Made by a program: the position numbers and the translations under genes. DNA of 64,000 bases from Neckera pumila (Eukaryota; Streptophyta; Bryopsida; Hypnales; Neckeraceae), in NCBI GenBank assembly GCA_963969595.1, contig OZ018410.1, positions 37,367,413 through 37,431,412 of the forward strand, written 5' to 3'. This document shows positions 60,148-64,000 of the stretch, piece after piece (positions within the stretch are counted from its first letter, which is position 1; every line of letters starts with the position of its first letter). Under the pieces are notes generated by a model. The model did not search any database, was not told the DNA's origin, and was given only the letters and a program-made list of their open reading frames with translations.

Positions 60148-61310
60148 GCTTTCGGGAGACATGTAATTGTCTACACGGTTTCTAGCCTTCTCAAGGACCA
60201 AATCAAGATGCCTCCGTCTTGCTACTGCTGAAGGGCTCCGGGCACGTTTTGCAGGTCGCGACTCACTGACCCGACTAACAACTGAACTTTCAAATGCATC
60301 AAATGCTCGATCAGCTGCATCCATCACATCGGCAAAACATATTAATACTTCATTGTCTGTCTCTTCCTCTTCAACGTCTTTCTGAAATTCTAAATCGCTC
60401 GGAACCTCCTTATTTGGCATCAGTGGAGTAAGAGGCTGAGACGGCCCTGCCTCTTGAGTAACTTGTACTTGAAGAGTTGTAGTACTTGGTGAGTCAACAT
60501 CTTCATTTGGACCGGCTCTCTGCGGAAATTGTCAGAAGTTGGTATCAAAATTCTTGAGCGTACATGTCATAATTTCTAACTCTAACAATCTGTTTAGGAA
60601 TTATAAATCTGATAATCCAAACTGCAAATTCCTGTATTTCATCATTTTAAACCACAAAATTAATCCAAGGGTTTTGAAGCGAAGAATCATTTATTGGAAA
60701 AGACTCTTGAAATGAAAATTTAAGAATATCCAAATCTAGAATCATTGGTGATTTGAAAATCAGAACAGAAGAATGTTTCTAACATAGAAAGTTCTCAAAC
60801 ACCTTAGGCTTTCTACAGAACAAGAACTATCATTTGAAAGCAATAATGATATCATCAAGTCTCTTATTTCATTCATATGTTAAAATTGTCTAGATCACTT
60901 AGAAAATTCAAGATAGAATAGAAATCATATTACTCCCCAAAAAACTAAAGATTCAAAAAAAATTTAAATTTAGAGATGCAATCTCAATGGTTTGCAAATC
61001 CATTGACCAGCGATTATGTTTCAAACTTGAAAATTAATCAAACTTGTTAACATTAAACCACATTTTCAAATCTTCTAATAGCATATCATCCATAAATTGA
61101 TCCATAATATCTATGCCTCTTTCAAATTTTCTACTCAAAGAAAATTTCATAGTTTTGAGATCATTCACATATCTATGATTTCCTCAAATCTTCGAATCAC
61201 ACTATTTGCAATAGTCTAGGAATTCAAGTACAATATCTACACCTATTCAACATCAAGAACTCTTAAAATTTTATAAACTTACAAAATCACCTGAGGTCTT
61301 TAAATTTAGG

Positions 61311-61380
61311 GGGGTGCCCGAGAGTGCTGGCGGAGCACCGTCGGATCCGATGGTGCTCCGCCAGCACTCTCGGGCACCCC
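61311..61380. repeat. Intronic hairpin copy 1 (70 nt stem)
   Basis: Arms GGGGTGCCCGAGAGTGCTGG... and ...CCAGCACTCTCGGGCACCCC meet at a loopless centre TCGGATCCGA (61341-61350). One G-T opposition is the only mismatch over 35 bp. It lies in intron 1 of the ParB/methylase-like gene. Confidence 0.9.
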
Positions 61381-61633
61381 TCAAAATTTGCAAAATTTGA
61401 TATCTTTGAGAGTTGCGAGATCCTTATATTGTGCTATCAAGTTGACAAACATTGGAGGGGCAAGACGCACCTTATATTTTCCTCATTCTGATTCTGTCAG
61501 GACTAAATTAGAGTCAAACTAAAATCCTGAGTTCTCGTCAAAGACGCGAAGCCAAACCAGTCTCGAGGCAAGGCAACTTCTGAGTATTCCTTGTTTATGA
61601 AATCGATGAAGCACAAGTAAGCAATGTTTGTAA

Positions 61634-61735
61634 ATTCTTGGGAAAATGGGGGGTCCCCAAGAGTGCTGCTGGAGCAGCGTCGGATCCGACGCTGCTCCGG
61701 CAGCACTCTCGGGAACCCCCTATTTTTCCAAGAAT
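61634..61735. repeat. Intronic hairpin copy 2 (102 nt)
   Basis: Same architecture as copy 1, centred on TCGGATCCGA at 61680-61689. The stem extends outward through AAAAT/ATTTT and ATTCTTGG/CCAAGAAT, sequence absent from copy 1. Confidence 0.9.
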
Positions 61736-61970
61736 CTGATTATCTCGGGAGTTAAGAGACTAAGCATTCTGCGATAAGGTGACAATCGCTGGACTAGACA
61801 ATTTGAAGCCAATATCACTCTCATTCTAATTTAGATAGGACTCAAGATCAGTTGTCCCAAGGAATTCAAATTCCAAGTCATGGACGTGAAGCCATAACCG
61901 GTCCAGAGGCAAGGCGACAATTCAGTAGGCTTGTATTCGGAAATGATTCAGGAACAGTATGCAATAATCA

Positions 61971-62080
61971 TGAATTTTTTCAAAAAATGGGGGGTCCCCG
62001 AGAGTGCTGTCGGAGCAGCATTGGATCCGACGCTGCTTTGGCAGCACTCTCGAGGACCCTCCATTTTTTGAAAAAATTCA
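61971..62080. repeat. Intronic hairpin copy 3 (110 nt)
   Basis: Centred at 62025/62026 with the inner core TTGGATCCGA. The outer arms TGAATTTTTTCAAAAAATGG and CCATTTTTTGAAAAAATTCA are complementary end to end. Confidence 0.9.
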
Positions 62081-62351
62081 AGGTCAATGGCGATGTGGGA
62101 GGGCAGGCACAAGGGAGTACATTGTACCGTTCGACCGGACGTTCGACAGACCGGACGCAACTCTCAACAAAACCGATCTCTTTGCAAAATGGAAGTGAAC
62201 CAGACAGGTTGGGACGCCTTGTATTACAAGCTGACAGTAACGATACCGGACCAGGAAGCATTCAAAGTTACAAGAACAGGGATTCTAGTGTCTGGGTGTA
62301 TTCGACGTCTAAATCCTTGAAATATGGAAATAATTTGGTGCAATGTTCACA

Positions 62352-62452
62352 GAACTTCAAAAATGGGGGGGTCCCTGAGAGTGCTCCCGAAAGCTGTCGG
62401 ATCCGACGGCACTCGAGGAGCACTCTCAGGGACCCCCCCATTTTTGAAGTTC
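62352..62452. repeat. Intronic hairpin copy 4 (101 nt)
   Basis: Outer arms GAACTTCAAAAATGGGGGGG and its complement pair perfectly; the inner stem has a small indel and mismatches between GTGCTC and the TCGGATCCGA centre. Confidence 0.9.
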
Positions 62453-62705
62453 CAAGAACAAGCAAGCAGCGTGCGGGGTCATTGAAAGAGCGAGAAGAAC
62501 GCACAGAGGATGCGACAAATCAAGAATTGGAACGGCAACGCAGTGACCAGAATCTAATGACTGAAAGAGTATAGAAGTTGCTGGAAATGCAGCAAGAGAC
62601 ATGATTGAATCTTGGAAATAGTACCTCGCCAGTCCTTGCTGTTGTTGGTCGGATGTTGGACCTGATCGGCCCTTCAGCAGCGCGACTCCGTGTCATTCTC
62701 GTCAT

Positions 62706-63726
62706 TGTCCTGCGCTGCAAGAGGAGTCCACCGTTAATCAAAATTTGAATTCTACAGTGCACCTTCAGGCTGGTTGATTCTGAATCCTGTTTGCATGCGG
62801 GCTGGAGCCACGGAACGAAAACCGAGTGCATTTCTTGACGCAGGTACGAGAACTTCAATGGAGATTTGGTGCACAAGAGGCTGCAATGACAGAGGCAACG
62901 TGATTTCCGCCGACCCTTGTCCGTCCGGGTGGCGTGGTCTGACTGAATGCCGCGATTCCGAAGTGGTAGTTCTATTTGGATTACCACTAATTTGCGACAA
63001 ATTTGGTTCTACCGTTAAATTCCTCATCGATCTAATACGTACAATTAGAAATTCCTAGATTGCCGCTACTCCTTATCCTGAGAGGTTGCGAGAAGGGTCA
63101 ATCTCTCCAAATTGAATTAAGTCATTCAGTTCCGGGATTGCGATTTGTAACAAACGCAGCCTGTCATATGCTTTCCAGGTATCCGGTTTACTTTTTACAT
63201 CTACTGTCCACATTTTTAACGAGCACTCGTAAGCTGACTCAGAAAACAGGCCTGCCACGTGGCATGATCGGATAGGTCAAGAAACTAAAATGTTTAAGCG
63301 CTAGTTTGCTCTTTAAAAGTAAACCTTTGTCTTTTCTCACCGTAAAAGAAAATCCTCCCTATTCACTTGCAAGGGAAGGTCTTCTAAATTCATGGAATCT
63401 TGTCAAATTTACTCTTGAGAACAAACGAATAAAATTTTTATTCAACCCAATGTTATTGAAGGATACACGGACCTATGTGCCTAAAATGTATTGGAGCCTC
63501 AAATCAAGAAGGAAACCTAACCCAGATCTATTGTAGCGCACTAATCAATGCTCTTTGGACCTTTGAAGGAGTTCTGCTTTGCATCTTTTGCCATTCCCAA
63601 TTAGAACATACATTTCTAAACTGCACAGGCAAAGGAGTTCCAAAGACATATCTTTCACTGTAATCACAAATGAGTGCAACCCTTACAAATATGTTCCTAA
63701 AAGAACTGCATAAGCAAAAAACTATA
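62706..63726. other. Upstream region of the ParB/methylase-like gene
   Basis: An AG acceptor lies a few bases before the ATG at 62705 (CTCTTGCAG then CGCAGGACA), implying a 5' UTR intron and an upstream non-coding exon here. No gene recognised otherwise. Confidence 0.4.
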
Positions 63727-63999
63727 TCAATCATCCTTTTTGTAACAATATTGTGCAGTCGAAGGTGCATCCATGATTATCAAACCTAGAAGGCTAATGC
63801 ATCTTTCAAGAGACATCTGTAAGCTGCTTATAGTTGAGGTGTCCGCTTCCCGTCGGCCGCTCTGTAAACTTATGTTCTCCGTTGACGCCTCTGCACCCGC
63901 CTGAACACCGTCGGCCAGAACTACCTCTTCTCCGGCAGTACCCCCACTTTCATAGCAAAGTGTTCTCCGCAAATCTGAAATTGATGGCTCTGCAGTCTT
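63727..63999 (-). CDS. Possible C-terminal exon of an unidentified gene cut by the window edge
   Basis: A minus-strand frame enters from the right edge and stays open to a TGA at 63727, reading about 90 residues from KTAEPSISDLRRTL through SGGTAGEEVVLADGVQAGAE to SLQMSLERCISLLG and beyond. Composition (Ala/Glu/Gly-rich) looks coding, especially before 63790. A possible donor (CTAG then GTTTGA) could end the exon earlier. No family recognised. A promoter-proximal exon of the gene to the left is unlikely because the frame stops. Confidence 0.3.
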   Translation of the reverse strand, partial: KTAEPSISDLRRTLCYESGGTAGEEVVLADGVQAGAEASTENISLQSGRREADTSTISSLQMSLERCISLLGLIIMDAPSTAQYCYKKDD

Positions 64000-64000
64000 C

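Larger units (their letters stand above)
61261..62460. repeat. Four tandem units of about 340-375 bp, each carrying one hairpin
   Basis: Hairpin centres fall at 61345, 61684, 62025 and 62401. Spacers are related: CATTCTGATTCTGTCAGGAC (61484) aligns with CATTCTAATTTAGATAGGAC (61823), and both lead through GCGAAGCC/GTGAAGCC and GAGGCAAGGC to the next hairpin. The array fills much of intron 1 of the ParB/methylase-like gene. Confidence 0.8.
54653..62705 (-). pseudogene. ParB-like plus beta-class amino-methyltransferase-like fusion, 12 exons, five in-frame stops
   Basis: Exons in transcript order: 62705-62625, 60519-60001, 59770-59088, 58393-58201, 58099-57905, 57802-57596, 57462-57227, 56857-56134, 56034-55687, 55597-55318, 55224-55014, 54914-54653. 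All phases agree; about 1312 codons. An acidic segment (about 230-259) precedes a region with CDGNHRLIAW (about 378-386), resembling the DGxHR block of ParB/sulfiredoxin-like domains. A Lys/Glu coiled coil follows (about 798-860). The C-terminal part has beta-class N4/N6 methyltransferase order: a motif IV position reading DCQE (971-974) instead of (D/S)PP(Y/W), then KDARFLQFFIEG and VLDCTAATGASITACRGTGR (about 1148-1167), matching the SAM-binding VLDPFxGSGTT block. ParB-methylase fusions are known in phages and bacteria. In-frame stops fall at codons 152, 261, 497, 641 and 797; no frameshift. The DxPP loss argues against ordinary catalysis. Domain calls are from motifs only. Confidence 0.65.

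Overview
The window reads as nuclear DNA of a land plant. The PCO gene, the GT-AG introns, the long AT-rich gene-poor stretches and the TE types (CACTA, Stowaway-like, Tourist-like, LINE) all point that way. A haloperoxidase-like gene and a ParB/methylase-like gene hint at a non-seed plant such as a bryophyte or lycophyte, but this is inference and I cannot name the species. Only about one gene per 15 kb is visible; most of the rest is nested mobile DNA. LAYOUT. 1-8.9 kb: AT-rich repeats (tandem array, two 0.9-kb TTAA-flanked elements, a large foldback), with at most a doubtful first exon near 0.65 kb. 8.9-11.8 kb (+): a complete five-exon plant cysteine oxidase gene (257 aa), the only gene here whose reading frame is fully intact. 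12.4-24.2 kb: a TE graveyard in which 0.9-kb TTAA elements are nested in each other and a 2.9-kb CACTA element sits inside one of them with its 3-bp target duplication preserved. 24.3-26.2 kb: a 5'-truncated LINE with poly(A) tail and 13-bp target duplication. 27.1-29.9 kb (-): a three-exon secreted vanadium-haloperoxidase-like gene with one in-frame stop and a substituted catalytic His. 31.9-33.9 kb: two abutting TA-flanked MITEs, a short TTAA MITE and a 0.6-kb foldback. 35.5-37.7 kb (-): the last three exons of a CPSF73-II/INTS11-type beta-CASP nuclease whose catalytic 5' part I could not find. 38.6-46 kb: further TTAA and CACTA elements and a decayed pogo/Tigger-like transposase. 47.8-53.7 kb: tandem arrays, a dispersed GC-rich palindrome and a miRNA-like hairpin. 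54.6-62.7 kb (-): a 12-exon, about 1312-codon gene that seems to join a ParB-like segment, an acidic segment, a Lys/Glu coiled coil and a beta-class amino-methyltransferase-like domain. HIGHLIGHTS. The ParB/methylase-like gene keeps every splice phase and shows no frameshift, yet carries five in-frame stop codons, each one C-to-T step from Gln or Arg; the haloperoxidase stop fits the same rule. Intron 1 of that gene holds four tandem units of about 340-375 bp, each with a near-perfect 70-110 nt hairpin whose arms covary between copies; a decayed fifth copy lies in intron 7. These are the most unusual signals in the window. All gene models were made by eye from reading frames, splice sites and remembered family motifs; no search was run.
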